Assembly: GCF_017742245.1 (NCBI RefSeq)
Contig: NZ_JAGHKO010000004.1
Coordinates: 1,380,444 to 1,444,443 of the forward strand
Length of the DNA stretch: 64,000 nt
Source of the DNA: Niastella soli
Lineage (GTDB): Bacteria > Bacteroidota > Bacteroidia > Chitinophagales > Chitinophagaceae
Reading direction: 5' to 3'
Shown piece after piece: positions 63,740 to 64,000 of this stretch. Position 1 is the stretch's first letter; each line of letters opens with the position of its first letter. Made by a program: the position numbers and the translations under genes. The notes under the pieces were generated by a model. It did not search any database, was not told where the DNA came from, and was given only the letters and a program-made list of their open reading frames with translations.

Positions 63740-64000
63740 AAGTTGATCAGTTGACCAGTTCGCGAGTTGGCAAGTCGGTGAGTTAGCGAGTTCGCGAGTT
63801 GGAAAGTTGGGAGTCGGAATGTTCGAGTCGACGAGTTCGCAAATCGGCGAGTCGACGAGTTGGCAAGTTAGCGAGTTCGCGAGTCGGCGATTCGGAAAGT
63901 TGGGGAGTCGGAATGTTCGAGTCGACGAGTTCGCGAGTTGACGAGTTCGCGAGTCGACGAGTTCGCGAGTCGACGAGTTCGCGAGTCGACGAGTTCGCGA
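63740..64000 (+). repeat. octamer tandem array, runs off the window
   Basis: Degenerate 8-bp units such as TTGATCAG, TTGACCAG, TTCGCGAG and TTGGCAAG change gradually into a near-perfect alternation of GAGTCGAC and GAGTTCGC over the last 80 bases. The first units equal the inverse of the GGTCAACT module at 13238. Homogeneity rises towards the window edge, suggesting recent expansion there. Confidence 0.95.

Overview
The window reads as a chromosomal segment of a Bacteroidota bacterium, most likely a Chitinophagaceae member (Niastella/Chitinophaga-like). This rests on gene content: OstA/LptE-type envelope genes, FtsX-type ABC permeases of about 800 residues, DUF4142 and AsmA proteins, BlaI/M56, and Na+/H+-pyrophosphatase. 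Several genes also carry the Bacteroidota -7 promoter element TAnnTTTG. Coding density is moderate. No phage, plasmid, CRISPR or rRNA is visible, and there is one tRNA (Gly, CCC).

Layout. 1-11.5 kb: the 3' end of an OstA-like gene, a large TraB/GumN protein, a small outer-membrane protein, a DeoR regulator, a SpmA/SpmB-type membrane protein, ychF and small unknowns. 11.7-29.4 kb: one large module. A sigma-54-type response regulator and histidine kinase (minus strand) face an efflux cluster: HlyD-type adaptor, 66-residue secreted peptide, LolD/MacB-type ATPase, four paralogous permeases in tandem, a second ATPase and a TolC-like channel. The regions upstream of the adaptor and of the second ATPase share a bipartite regulatory signature: an enhancer-like block 90-91 bp upstream of a TGGCAT element. 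This suggests both halves answer to the adjacent regulator. 29.5-36.4 kb: tRNA-Gly, MFS exporter, polyphosphate kinase, two methyltransferases and unknowns. 36.8-44.5 kb: miaB, a sigma-54 activator without a sensor domain, lptE, a repeat-rich protein, secG, mltG and yihY. 44.7-56.8 kb: thioredoxin-like proteins, DUF4142 protein, TrmH-type methyltransferase, AsmA protein, hppA, a BamA/TamA-like protein and a sterol-desaturase-type hydroxylase. 57.9-64 kb: a blaI-M56 pair, a candidate structured RNA, WbqC-like protein, LEA-type lipoprotein and a heavy-metal-associated-domain protein.

The most unusual global feature is the intergenic DNA. Many gaps are filled by mosaics of degenerate tandem arrays with unit lengths of 7, 8 or 9 bp and different words, often inverted so that they can form hairpins. 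The same modules recur in a similar order at several sites. In two places they run into genes: a heptamer array encodes the lipoprotein signal peptide of lptE, and a 9-bp array encodes the C-terminal tail of the hydroxylase. Product names come from reading the proteins by eye. No database search was possible.
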